NCBI GenBank assembly: GCA_021397835.1
Contig: JAJFZO010000882.1
Coordinates: forward strand, 2,794,501-2,858,500
Origin: Moringa oleifera
Taxonomy: Eukaryota > Streptophyta > Magnoliopsida > Brassicales > Moringaceae
DNA: 64,000 nucleotides
Direction: 5' to 3'
Both the position numbers and the translations under genes were made by a program. This document shows, piece by piece, positions 12,094 to 25,400 of the stretch (within the stretch, counting starts at the first letter, position 1; each line of letters opens with the position of its first letter). Under the pieces are notes generated by a model. That model searched no databases. It saw nothing but the letters and a program-made list of their open reading frames with translations, and was not told where the DNA came from.

Positions 12094-15000
12094 TTAGTGA
12101 TCTTGTGGACGCCAAAAGCCCTTCTTACCAACAAGAAATTGGTCTTGGTAGAGGCTTACTGACCAGTTAAGTGATCGAAGAATTGGACTGAGCTTCTTTA
12201 TCATTTCCATTGTTTCTTGGATCACAACATAACCACCTGGTCTCAGTATGCGATCCATCTCTGCGGCGATATCCAAAATGTCACATCTGAAAAAAAACAA
12301 AAATTTCAGACATGTTAGTAAACCATAAAACCAGTAGTCTGTAAATTATAAGATTTAGAAACAATGTCTAAGCCGGTAAATAGAATGTACCTTTGTGTAA
12401 GAGTTCTGAAGAGAAAACTGGAATGTAGCAGATCATATGTTCGAGGGTAAGTATTAAAAGACTCACACCAGTCATGGTAGACTCCAATCAATCCTCTGTC
12501 AAAAATGATGGATAGGGTATCTTGTGCATCGATGGGGATGACATTCATTGCCCAGAGAGGTAGATCAATCAGAGCTGCAGCGAATCTGTCAGCAAACGAA
12601 GCATTAATAAGAGCAAATACAAGGCAATGAGGAAAGTGGGATGTAAAAGCAAGCAATCCACAAGTTTTTTATCAATTACCCTCCATAACCAGCATTCATA
12701 TCCATTAGGTTTCTCACGCTTGACCAGTTTATAGCTAGCCCATCCAGATAAACCTCTGCCACAAGTGCTGACCAATGCTTGGTGTCCTCATAGAAAATTT
12801 CTTCAGCATCTGGTTCACTTGCAATGCTTGGAGGCTTGCTGCTAAGCCTTTTGGGCCAAGGTGAGGGCCAACCATATAAGTTGTCTGTTCTATCAACCGG
12901 AAGTCTGGAAAGACACGTGCTAAGAGGTGCATACCTATATCAAGAAAAAGTACACAATTAGCTGCTGCAATTAGATACAGAGAGAAGGTAAAATCTTGCA
13001 GGGTGACAACTTTTAGGACAAATTTTAACACACTCAACTAATGGGAGATGAATGGTCTCTTTCTGTAGGTAATGCACATGCATGATTTGGTAAGACGGAG
13101 ATGATACATTGCGAAAGATTACCATGAAGTATTCTGCTCATCTTTCTGATCACAAAGAGGTGGATTATCTTCGCTGCGTTTCTCATAGCACGAATAAGAG
13201 ACAGGCTTTTGATAGATGACAAGACCAATTCTTGACGAATCAACAGTCTTAGCCACAACTTTCCAGCACATGGATTTTGTCAAAGCTACCATTGCTACAA
13301 GAAAAATGGAATATGAAAGTCCAAGTTAGATCAACTTGACATATTCAATCCTTAAATTATGAATTTTATGGCTGAAAGCAGTGATTCCTGGACATCAGGA
13401 CGATAGGTCAAAATGTGCTACATAACCTCCAGGAAAAATTATCCAGTGAGTTGTATAGAGAGAAAAAGAAGTGGGCATGAAAGAGGGCAGAAAAAGAAGT
13501 GCTCGCAAACAATACCATTCCAAATATTCCGGTCTCTCTCATCATCTCTATAAACTGGTGTAGCAGACCATACAAAGAACCCTCCTGGTCTAAGAATCCT
13601 GTTGAGCTCCAATAATGGTTTCCCACCTGCATTTTTTTCAAACCAGAAGCACCATAATCATCTAAAGGATTCTTAATCAGCTGATGGAGAAAACAGAACA
13701 ATAAATCAAAAAAGCTGATAACTGCAATCGAGAAATTAAAACTCAATGCTAAAAACAGCAACACACAATACCATCTGCATCCCAGTGAACTCTGCATCGT
13801 GCACAGTGAATTAAATCATATGCGTTGCTTGGAAATGGAAGCCTTTGTGTTCCAATGACAGAAAGTATAGCAGGAATTCCTCGTTCTAAAGCAAACTGTA
13901 TCTGAGCCTCATGTTCATCCTTTGGGGCAAATGACATGGTAATAACATCTCTATCCAGCAAATAACCACCAAAGCTAGCAACTCCACAGCCAACATCTAG
14001 GATAACCCTGATGTGCTTTCCCCATTGAAGAACTGGTAGAGTCTGGAGAAGAACATAAAAGGAGTAGGGAAAAGGTTCAGCCGGTAACAGTGCGTGCTCA
14101 AACAAAATAAAAACTGGATCCATCCATGACAGAATAAGGCACGCATTTACGTAGCTTAATGTTCAACTGAAAGCAAATCCAATTAAATGAACAAATGAAC
14201 AAGTGTTTTTAACAGTATGTGCACTGATACATTTTGAAAGATAGGTATTGCTTGCATACTGATTTCATACCTTTTCTACAAACTCAATGTACTTAGAAAC
14301 CCCTTCCTTAAATTGAGTACCACCACCAGGAAACAAGAGATAATCGCCATCTTTACGCACCCAATTTTGGTCCTTCTTGTACTCAACAAGCTTAGGGTGA
14401 GGGACATTGTCATACCAAATCTGGAATTAGAAACAAGGAGCAAGTCAAAGACGTGTTGCATGGCTATTAAAGGACAAAAGAAGTATGGAGATAGTAAAAA
14501 AGAAAAAGAATTTACGGTGATACTTCTAGGACCCAGCTTGGAGAGTAGATTAACAAGACAAGAAAGATTAAATTTAAAAATCAAGAATTCATCTCTTTCT
14601 TGTAGAACACACCACAAACTCTTTCAGTTCACTCTTAAGAAAAATTAATTGGGTCATATACAGTTCAATGAACAGTAAAACTAAAAGGAAAGATTAGGAG
14701 TTGTGAAATTAAATAAACTTAGATAATTGCCTTCAGTCTTTATCTTTTCCCAGATGAACCACATCATTCCATGGAAAGTAGGTGGTTTTCACCATGTTTC
14801 CGAGTAAGAGTTTCAGAGTTTTTCACATCATACTGGCATCAAGGCTCCTGTTCTGGCTTAAACTATCCTTTAACCGTCAAATATGAGAGATGGAATGGTG
14901 CAAATCTAGGCAATATATTGATCACTTTTCTTCATAGTCACATCATATGTTAGCCAATAACTATACACCTAACTGTATTTCCTAAATTGAACCTTGTGCT

Positions 15001-15757
15001 TATGAAGCAGTACGTACCGGATTAACTATCAAGACTTTTATTTTCTTTAGAAAAGGAAAAGAAAGCCACAACTGGCTCTGTTGCTGTCCAAGGGAGACAA
15101 GTCCTGCTTACATAATGGACAAAATGGGTGAACCCATAAAATAATCTAAACAAATGATCAGGCGCCAATCAAATTGTCACAGACCAATTTTTAATCTAGC
15201 AAACTTATCAAAATTGTTCATCTAACCAAGGTTAATATCATATAAGTTTAACTGACATAGAACTAATAAACAACAGCAAACATCTTACCAAACAGTATCA
15301 GCCTCACCATGTCCCTGCTTTTTGGCCACGGAACCGGCACCTTGTACCCAGTAGGCAAAGGTACCAAACACTGTGGACTCGGGTTGGGGCAATGCCTCTC
15401 CCTGTGCTCCATATGCCTTCTCGACTGCAACCCCTTGATCGCCTCATAGTTATCCAAACACGGAATATAATCAGCAGCAGCTGGCCCCACGCACAATTCC
15501 CATTTCAAGTTCACATCATCGAGGGAGCTGTTATCAGACGCCCGTGAAGTGGTGCCGTCCGGTGAGGGCATCACAGGACTTTCTTCGTAGGAAACGGAGC
15601 TGTTTCGAGTGCTCGAGATCGCGGTTTTAGGTTGGAGATCGTCAGACAGAGAGAAGTAAGGGAATTGGGTATAGTTGTTGATGAAGAAGAAGATGCCGAC
15701 GCAGATAAGAAGGGTCGAGAGAGCGAAAATGGAGATGTTTTGGATGGAAACAGCCAT
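12094..15757 (-). CDS. PMT23: Probable Golgi methyltransferase PMT23-type, copy A
   Basis: A DUF248/Methyltransf_29 protein. Family members are type II Golgi membrane proteins; several (QUA2, CGR types) are linked to pectin methylation, but the substrate of PMT23 is not settled. Eight exons: 15308-15757, 14271-14420, 13772-14042, 13516-13626, 13123-13294, 12680-12934, 12391-12585, 12094-12286. They sum to 1797 nt, 598 aa; Arabidopsis PMT23 is about 589. A transmembrane anchor lies near residues 8-28. The ADYIPCLDN and HRERHCP signatures follow, then the SAM-binding motif [15 protein letters not shown] near residue 215 and [19 protein letters not shown]. The end is [12 protein letters not shown], three residues longer than copy B. 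The leader carries a GA/CT repeat (15827-15854). Both domains are intact, so it is not a pseudogene. Confidence 0.92.
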
Positions 15758-15826
15758 TGTTCTTTCTCTTCCACCTTAAGTAAGCGTTTTTGCTAAGATT
15801 TTATCAAGATCCACTGAGCTGTTGGG

Positions 15827-15857
<31 letters not shown>

Positions 15858-16799
15858 CAATAATGCAGTAGTAGCTGTCTTTTTAACCTCTGAATTATTA
15901 CTCTGCAATCACCAATTTTATCCCTTCTCTCCTTTTTAGTTATTAATGGATCCACCAAAGAAACACGGCAAAAGAGAAAAAAGAACTCGAGCCTTTGTTT
16001 TAGCACATGCAAAGCTCATGAAAAGGACTGAATTTCAGTAACTGCAAGGGCAAAATGAAACTGAAAAGAGAAGTACATTGATCCAGCAAAAGACAATGAC
16101 TACTCCGAACTGGGATCAACATCCTCTGAATTTATTATTACCTATTAAACTATAATTTTTTTAATTTTTTCGTCAAAAAATTCAGCAGTAAAATGAACAC
16201 TAAAATTGATATGAGAACAAAGTGAAAGTACCAACCACAACTATATTTTTATATAATTCATTACAAAATAATAAATTACATTTAAGAATAAACAGACGTG
16301 CAAGCTTATCATTTCAACTTATGAAAAAGGACTACTTGAGTAAGATATAATTGTAATCTCCCTAACAAACCAACTAGCAGGTCTCATTGGTTTCTTCTAA
16401 TCAAGATGACTTTGGCGGTTTTTTTTATTTTTTTTATTTTTGTATAATGTCAGTGTTTTCCGTGAGTTCTACAGATTCAAAGAAACCGTGTGCTTACAAC
16501 TTGTCAAGAGTCAGACTTTGTCCACCTTCGCTACATATCACAGTGAAGAAGAGAACTTCAGTTTTGTCACGTCCTGCTAACAACCTATGCCTCTTCATTG
16601 CATTCATTTAGCTCCCATTCATGCAAAAATGCAAACTTGACTCGTATATGAGTAACTATGAAGCCAAATTATACATGAAAAACGACTTTGAAGCAGAAAA
16701 AGAATCTATAATTAGAAGTACTTGGTAAAAAGAATAGCAAAATTTCAGAAGAAGAAGAATGCTTGGGACTTCTTTTTCTATCATTTGGTTAAGTTAATC
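15758..16799. other. Spacer between tandem PMT genes
   Basis: About 1 kb contains the 5' leader and promoter of PMT copy A and the 3' UTR of copy B. A (GA)n run lies at 15827-15854, which reads (CT)n in the mRNA sense. A short open frame at 16387-16611 on the plus strand has no recognisable homology and is probably chance. Confidence 0.5.
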
Positions 16800-19700
16800 C
16801 TATGGACGCCAAAAACCCTTCTTACCCACGAGAAATTGTCCTCGATACAGTTTTGTTGACCAGTGAAGTGCACGGAACAGTGGATTGAGCTTGTTAAGCA
16901 TTTCCATGGTGTCTTGAACCAAAACATATCCACCTGGTCTCAGTATGCGATCCATCTCCACAGCTACTTCTAAAATGTCACATCTGATAAAGAAAGCAGA
17001 AGTCTCTAAGAGATTAAGTATAAGGTTGAGACAGCCATTTATTGTTTTAGAAGCCACAAACAGATTGCAACATTAGCCTTAACATGAGTTCTGTAAATCC
17101 TTTAGGCAAAAAAATGAAACGGGTTGTGAAGGAAACTTGTTAGGATGACATACCTTCGCGTTAGGTTACTGAAGAGAAAACAGGAATGCAGCAGATCATA
17201 AGATCGAGGGTAAGTATTAAAAGACTCGCACCAGTCATGGTAGATCCCAATCAATCCTCTGTGAAAGATGACAGATAGAGTATCTTGTACATCAATTGGG
17301 ATGACATTCATTACCCAGAGTGGTAGATCAATAAGTGCAGCAGCAAATCTGTAACAAGCATTACTTAATTTGTTAGATAGCCTGAATTTGTAACTTGCCA
17401 ATATATGAATTCTCTCTATGTATTAACAGGTAACTTTGCAAGTTAACTTGTCTACTGTTTGCACATTCAAGGTCACTAGTAAGCTTACAAGTAATGAAGA
17501 AACCAAAACTTTAGCTGTTATGCAGCAAACCTAACATAAAATGAGAAAAAAAAAATGTAGGTAATTTAAAGTCTTACCCTCCATAACCAGCTTTCATGTC
17601 CATTACATTTCTCACCCTTGACCAGTTAATAGCTAGGCCATCCAGATAAACATCTGAGACAAGGGCTGACCAGTGTTTGGTATCCTGATAGAACTGTTCT
17701 TCAGCCTCTGCTCCAGTTGAAAGGCTTGCAGGTTTGTTACTAAGCCTTTTGGGCCATGATGAGGGCCAACCATACAAATTACCTTTACTATCAACAGGAA
17801 GTCTGGAAAGACAATTACTTAGAGGAGCATACCTATGACACACACCAAATAAAACAAAATGGGTCAAAATATATATAGACTGTCAAGTCTTAACTCTCAG
17901 TGACAAGATAATGGATGCATTCATGTCTGTTTTTTGAATGTGTAAAACTTGTTATAAAATGGGGATGATATGTTTCAAACAATTACCATGAACTATTCTT
18001 CTTATCTTCCTCATCACACAGTGCTAGATTATTGTCTGTTTGGCTTTCATAGCAGGAGTTTGAGTCTGGCTTCTGATATATGACAAAGCCAACACTTTTA
18101 AAGCTAGTCTTAGCCACAACCTTCCAGCACATGGATTTTGTCAAAGATACCATAGCTGCATGAGACATGAATGCAAACATCCAACTGAAGTCAGGCTAAA
18201 ATTTCAATTCTCTGCTACAAATTTTACTGTGAGAAGTGAAAGAGTATGCTATACTAGGGAAAGCATAAATCATACAGGAAAATTGGCAGAAGGGAAAATT
18301 TATAAATAGTAGTCGAGAAAAGAGAAATGGGAGCAGAGTGATGCTCACGAACCATTCCAAACATTATGATGTCCTTCATCACGCTTATAAACTGGTGTAG
18401 CAGACCATACAAAGAAACCTCCTGGCCTAAGAAGCCTGTTAAGCTCCAAAAGCGGTTTCCCACCTGTATTTTTCACAGAATTCTTTGGTTCCTCTGATAT
18501 GCTTACTCTGAGATTAGAAGTGTTGAAAATGGTGCTCAAAATCAATACGAAAAACAGTAAACCAAATTAAATACCAGATCCATCCCAGTGAACTCTGCAG
18601 CGTGAACAATGAATCAAATCGTATGCATTGCTTGGGAATGTCAGCTTTTGTGTTCCGATTACAGCAAGTATAGCAGGAAGTCCTCGCTCTAAGGCAAACT
18701 GTATCTGAGCTTCATGTTCATCCTTGGGGGCAAACGACATGGTAATAACACCTTTCTCCAGCAAATATCCACCAAAGCTTGCAACACCACAACCAACATC
18801 TAGAACAACCCTAACATGTTCCCCCCATTTAATAACTGGTAAAGTCTGGAATGACATGATAGGGGGAAAATGAGGAAGAGAAAAATCAGCACAAACTGAG
18901 ACATGCTCAAACAAAATAAGGAGCTAGTTCCATATCCAACGAACAGTTGTAGTACCAAGGCTTAACATTCAGCTGACAATCAGAATTACCTGAAGTAAAC
19001 AAAACTATAAAGTATTTATGCGAGAAAATCATTCTATACCTTTTCTATGAAGTTAATGTAATGAGTAACCCCATCCTTAAACTGAGTACCGCCTCCAGGA
19101 AATACAAAATAGTGACCAGATTTGCGCACCCAATTTTGGTCCTTCTTGTATTCAACAAGCTTTGGGTGGGGGACATTGTCATACCAAATCTGGCAAAAAG
19201 AAATGACAGAGACCATGTCACCAAGGTAGTCCTAACATTTAGAGCACAAAAGAATTGTATCAAGACAGTTAAATTTCTTCATGGTAACTTTAGCACCCAA
19301 CATTTGAGGGAAAAAAAAAATTATGTAACTCAAGAAGACAAGGTTTCTATGAACTTCACTTTGTCTTATACATGGGCAGTATCTCAGGAATCCATCTGGA
19401 TTAAAGAACGAAAGGTAAGAAATTACGGAAAAGATAAAAAGGATGCATATCTTTGTGGCTACCTTGTAGTATATATCATGATTCTAAAATAACTGAATGT
19501 TTCTTTTCAATAGAAAAATGAGCCGCCTTCCTTGCATCTTTCATAGGCTAGGTAGGCAATGCAAACCAAACGAAAGAAATACAGTGGCTAAAACCGTTAA
19601 ATTACTCGTCAATTACTCATCTAGTTTACTTTTTAGGCTCAAAGTTCTCATAAAGCACATGCTGTTACATTGCAGAGAAAGAACTGAATTCACCAATAAT

Positions 19701-20387
19701 CCAAAAAATCTTTATAAGGATAAAATCCTTGCACTACTGGAGGACCAAGAAAAAAATAAAGGATTTAAACCCAAAAAGAGAAGGAAAGGGAAAAAAACAG
19801 ATACAAATCTTACCAAAAAGAATCAGTCTCACCATGTCCCTGCGCTTAGGCCACCGAAGTGGGACCTTATACTGTTTAGGCAAAGGCACCAAGCACTTCG
19901 GGCTCGGTTTGGGGCAATGTCTCTCTCGGTGCTCCATGTGCCTCCTTGACTTGAGTCTCTTGATGGCTTGCATGTTATCCAGACAGGGTATATAATCTGC
20001 AGCCAGCGGACCCTTACAGCTCTTCCACTTGACATTCAAGGTCACATTCACATCAAGGGAACCGTTATCACCGTTATCCAATGATGGAGATGGAGACTTA
20101 TTTTTATCGGCCGGCAAGGTGTCATCGTGCGGAACGATGTTGTCTTGCGAGGGAGCGATGACCACGGCGCTTTCGTCGGTTGACAGAACGGTGACGTTAG
20201 GCTGGGAGGGAAAGAGACTGAGTGGATTAGCGGCTGATCGTCGGAGATCGGAGAAAGACAAGTAAGGGAACCGAGTTGTGGTGCTGTTGGTGAAGAGGAT
20301 GACGGTGACACATATGAGCAAAATGGAGAGCGTCAAAATGAATGAAACTTTTCTCTCGTTCAAGATGTTTTGCACTGAGGTCGTCAT
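16800..20387 (-). CDS. PMT23: Probable Golgi methyltransferase PMT23-type, copy B
   Basis: This is a tandem paralogue of copy A with the same eight-exon plan and intron phases: 19833-20387, 19040-19189, 18575-18845, 18353-18463, 17987-18155, 17578-17832, 17154-17348, 16800-16983. The total is 1890 nt, 629 aa. Exons 2, 3, 4, 6 and 7 have exactly the lengths seen in copy A (150, 271, 111, 255, 195). The extra length lies in the lumenal stem after the membrane anchor in exon 1, which is rich in Asp, Ser and Pro. The SAM motif [15 protein letters not shown] lies near residue 250, and the protein ends at GKKGFWRP. I chose the ATG at 20387 because the in-frame codon further upstream is TTG. The leader has a GA run (20475-20499). 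The substrate is unknown; the location is inferred as Golgi. Confidence 0.92.
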
Positions 20388-20474
20388 TTTCTTTCTCAAT
20401 TATTTATTTGTAAACTGGATTTCAATCTGCAAGGAGAGTGATCGAAGATCAAGTAGAAGGTGATCAAGACCAAG

Positions 20475-20505
<31 letters not shown>

Positions 20506-20699
20506 GGAGGCAGGTCGTTAAAATGTAAGGTGGAACTTGAAATGTTCGTTAAGGGAGCGAACTTGGGTTGGTTTCCTTACTTCCATTACTAGATGTACGG
20601 AAACGGAAAATGCTGCTCTTGACTGAAAGCAAAGCCAATCGCCTGTTGAAATTTCTTCACATCTAACACGTTAATAAACCAAAACATCAGTCCTTAGCC

Positions 20700-22110
20700 T
20701 TCAGCCTTTCCTTCTCTATCGTAGATATTAATATTAAGAATAAAATAATTTAATAATATTATTTATTTTTTCTTCACATTAATTTAATAAATTAAAAAAA
20801 TATTTTATTTTATTTTTACATATGAATTCTCAACAAAGGCATTCTTTTCACAAAAACTCCTTAAGCAAGAAATTTTTTCCTCAATTAAGATCTCAAATTC
20901 TTAAACCATCCATAATAACATGTTTGGTTCAAAAAAATATCAATTTTTTAAAAAATAATTTTTTAATATTTAATTTATTTTTATTAAAAAATCATAATTT
21001 TTAAAAAAATTTTATTGTTTAAAAATTCAAAATAGCTATTTCAAAACAAACTTTCGAAATAATTATTTCAAAAATGATGAATGATTATATTTTTTTATTT
21101 TTAATGTATTTTTAATAAAATAATTAAATTATTAATTTATAATAAAAATTTTATTTTTATTTTTTTACATAATTTAAAAAATAACAAAATAATATTATTA
21201 AAATATTAATTTATTTTATAATATTAATATTTAAAAATAAAATAACTATTAACTTATTATTTGATTAATATTATTTTTATAATAATTCTATTATTATTAT
21301 AAAATATTTATTAATTAATATTATTTAAATAAAATTTTATTAAAAATTAAATTATAATTATTTAATTAAAAATACATTAATTTTTTAAATTTATTTTAAT
21401 TACTTTCTACTTTATTTTTTTAATAAATTAAATATGATGTTCTATTCAAGTTTAATAAATTAAATATAATAATTTTTATTTTTATTTTTTAAAAAAATAT
21501 TTATTTATTTTTATTAAAAAATTATAATTTTTTAAAAAAATTTTATTATTTAAAAATTTAAAATAGCTATTTCAAAACGAACTTTCGAAATAGTTATTTC
21601 AAAAATGATGAATGATTATATTTTTTTATTTTTAATGTACTTTTAATAAAATAATTAATTTATTAATTTATAATAACAATGTTATATTTATTTTTTAAAT
21701 AATTTAAAAAATAATAAAATAATAACATTATTAAAATATTAATTTATTTTATAATATTAATATTTAAAAATAAAATAACTATTAACTTATTATTTGATTA
21801 ATATTATTTTTATAATAATTCTATTATTATTATAAAATATTTATTAATTAATATTGTTTTCATAAAATTTTATTAAAAATTAAATTATAATTATTTGATT
21901 AAAAATATATTAATTTTTTAAATTTATTTTAATTACTTTCTACTTTATTTTTTTATTAAATTAAATATGATGTTCTATTCAAGTTTAAGAAATTAAATAT
22001 AATAATTTTTATTTTTATTTTTATTTTTAAAAAAATATATTTATTTTTATTTTATTTCACAAATTAAATACAAAAATTAAAAAATACTTATTTTATTTTT
22101 TTATTCTATT
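20700..22110. repeat. AT-rich tandem duplication, unit about 531 bp
   Basis: Two direct copies lie at about 20950-21480 and 21481-22020. Landmark motifs recur at a spacing of 531-533 bp: AATAGCTATTTCAAAAC at 21031 and 21562, and GATGTTCTATTC at 21436 and 21969. A third copy may begin near 22015, since the start of the unit is partly repeated there. The copies differ by scattered substitutions and small indels, so the event is not recent. No coding potential is seen; the G+C content is very low. Confidence 0.8.
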
Positions 22111-22192
22111 CCACAACCAAGTATGAGAGTCAAAATGAAGCCGATTGGTTCTCAAGAGTAAGCACAATTCCGACGCTGCAAAGCCTTTTTTT

Positions 22193-22226
22193 GGGTGGGG
22201 GGTGGGGAGGGGGAGAGGGGAGCGGG
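22193..22226 (+). other. G-quadruplex-like tract
   Basis: Six runs of three or more G lie within 34 nt (22193-22195, 22197-22202, 22204-22207, 22209-22213, 22217-22220, 22224-22226), separated by one to three bases. This fits the G-quadruplex consensus. It lies about 240 bp past the eIF2-alpha stop codon and is C-rich in that gene's sense. It stands out sharply against the AT-rich block that ends just to its left. Confidence 0.75.
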
Positions 22227-22466
22227 CGCGAGGCGGCAGAGAGAGTTCCTGCCAAAGACAAACTCCACGCTGAATCCATGAGGTGTCTCAAATCTGGCCT
22301 AAAGCCTTTTGGATGACTTCGTATCCAGGCAAAACAGCTCAACAATACAATACTCTTGAGAGGTTTATACAATTGTCAAAATGCTTGTTTCGGAAAGGAA
22401 AAAAACAAGAAAAGATAAATATCTCAGGAGAAAAACAAAAATAGTTGCCACTATTCTGTGCATCTT

Positions 22467-25400
22467 TTACTCCATTATCCCAGCACCTGCGTCGACATCA
22501 ACTTCTCCCATTCCTGTGTCTTCCTCCTCTTCACTATCTTCATCGCCACTAACTTCCTCGTTCTCATTTCGTAACTTAGCCATGTGCTCGGCAAGTAATT
22601 TATCATCACGTTCACTCACCTGAATCAATGCAACATATTAGAACCTCAGTAGATAAAAGAAGAACAGGATTCAATGGTAAGCAAATGAACGATTTGACAG
22701 GACAAGAATTTCTGCAAGAGATATTGAAAGAAAAATAACACTCACTGCTCTGGGTGCCTCCTTCACAATGAGTTTACCCTTGTGATGCTCTATCGCTTCA
22801 GTGCAAGCTGCAATTGCCTTGGTCAGGATGGTTATTCCTTGCTCCTGCACAAGCCAAGTAAAGACAATGCAGAGAAGAAGAGAAGGATTTCATCCGAAAT
22901 TGCCAGCAGTATATGCAATCATTTTAGCATACAATTGCCTCATAAAGTAGAATTGTTCCGTAAAAGATTACAGTCAAATTATTCGAGAGGATCCGTGAGA
23001 CGGGCATATAAAAGTAAGACTAATGCCATAGAAACTGTAGCTAAGAAGCCAGGGGCTTTCCTGAACAGATTAGTAAGAAAAGTCCAACTGCTAGGACCAA
23101 TCAGAGTATAACAGAGTTTGTGAGGTTAAAAGACGGTAACCACATCAAGTAAACCATAGCTATAGAGTCCAAAAATGGACCACTCCTGGGTAAGAATTCT
23201 AGCTAAAATTTCCTTCTCTATTGTCTTGATAAGAACTGTCTCTTCTATTTACTTGACCCCTTCAGATTTAAGCACTAAACAGCCTAAAAGTCAGAATAAA
23301 ACTATTTCTGCAATAAAAAGCACTTGGAACTCATGCAGACTTCACATGATTAGGTGATCTTGGCAAGCACAGAGACAACAGCAGTCAACAAGAATGGGAA
23401 AGAAAGGCTACTCCTGAATGAATGTGGTTTTAATTTGCAAAGTAAACAAGCACAAAGTACCCAACAATTAAAAATAAGCTTAAAAAAATCAGCTTGTTGA
23501 ATATAATTAAGATAGATGTTGTCCTGACCTTGTCAAGGGTCTGAGTGGTAAGAACATAAAGTGGAGGAGCAACCAATTTGATTTTCACTGGGCAATCATC
23601 ATTCCCTGCAGCCTCAGCTTTCCGCATGGCCTCCTGCAAATTTAAACATAACAGTAAGCAATCAGAAGCAATTTTGCCACAATAAGAACACCTGTCATGA
23701 TAATCTCCAAAAAACTTAAACATCAAACCTAAGAAATATTAGGAAAAGAAGTATGCAGACAATACTTTAATGTGAAGAACCCCATCAAACTGGAAACACT
23801 TCATTTCAATATCAGCACGAATCTTCAAAGGCTGTGGTGTCATTCTCCTCCTAATATTCTTTATCAATGCATCTTTTACTTCTTCTGTTAAGGCGGGAAC
23901 CACTTTAGCCACCTAAAAAAGGATGAAACTGAAGTCAGTCATCCGCATAAAGACTCAAACAGAAAACCTAGGCAACCACAGAATACAAAGTTTACCTCCT
24001 GACCATCAGGCCCAATTTCTTTGACCTCACGGGTTAGTGAATTCAAAACTGAATCAGGATCAGTCACAATGATTTTGAAGGCCTGTACAAAGAATAGATG
24101 TAAGTCTCCAGCAACAAAATTAGCAAGATATCTAAAAATTAAATTAAAAAAAAAAAGGGTAAAAGTCTCACCTCAAAAGCATGACCATATTTCCGGTATA
24201 AAGGCCAGCCAACATGTATATACAACTCCTGCAACAAGTAAATTGATCTTGGTTATGGTCAAACAAGAAGGAAAAATAAGCACCTGAATTTAGCTGCAGA
24301 TGCATTGCCCCAAAATGATTTTTATGCCTTGACGGAACCCCAAAAAACAATCAAGTTCAGAGTTCTCTTGTCTACAAAACCTATTTGTTTAAGATTCTTG
24401 AATGTTCATTTCGAGCATGAACATATACATGACAAAGAAAACTTCCACTTCTCAAAGAATCATACTCTCAACAATCCAAAACAACACATAGAAGCGTCAA
24501 GAAGGAGAAAATCAAAGGCCAGCCATCAGTCATAGCTATCTCATCTCATTAATTGTATGAAGATACATAATTATTAAGCATTAATTAATCATTCATCAAG
24601 AACAACAGTGGCAACATAATGAAACATTCAAAGCCACCCCAAAAAATAATTATTCGGGAAATATTGAATGGCACACTTATAGCTTAATTTTTTGCTTAAA
24701 TAAGTGAAAAGCTACTTCTCTAGACATAACTGAATTCAGTTTTGCACTGACAAAGCTAGTAAATGCATAAATCAATCCAAATAAACATTAACTCTAAGGA
24801 CATCTTGAAGGTGGGGAAGGAGGGAAGAATACAAGGGCAATGAGCATTGTCCAAGGGGCAGTGACATGACAACAGAACGAGCGATCTTCCTCTTAATGTA
24901 CGTCTCCTAGTACTCTCCTCCCTAAACCCTATGTTGCTCATTATTCTGTCCTTCATGTAAACTAACACATGATATCAAGAGACCAATTAACCCAAATCAA
25001 AACCTAAAATCTCGGCAACATTGCATATGACTAAGTCAAGAGACTCATTCTCCTTTGCCTCTCTTCATACATGGAAACATCATTTTTTTTATCCCCAAAA
25101 TCTCTATCATGAGGTATAGGACTATCCTACTTTTTCTCCATAATCAAACAGTGAACGACACATTACCTAAATTACCTGTTAATTGATCACCTACACCCTT
25201 CTCCTAAATCCTTAAGCAAGCCAAGCCAAATCCAATCAATCAGCATACTTCAGAATCTAAACTATCCCCAATTTCCCAAGCAACCAACCAAAACACTAAC
25301 CACCTTAAGTTTATAAGAAGGTTCAAGACAAGCTCCAAAACTTTCCTCTTCATAAGGTACCTCTACAACCATGACATAGTCTTAGCAATAAGTAGCAAGT

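Noticed and set aside
12094..20387. Possibility that one PMT copy is a pseudogene
   Set aside because: All eight exons of both copies join in frame with GT-AG sites and intact SAM-binding motifs.
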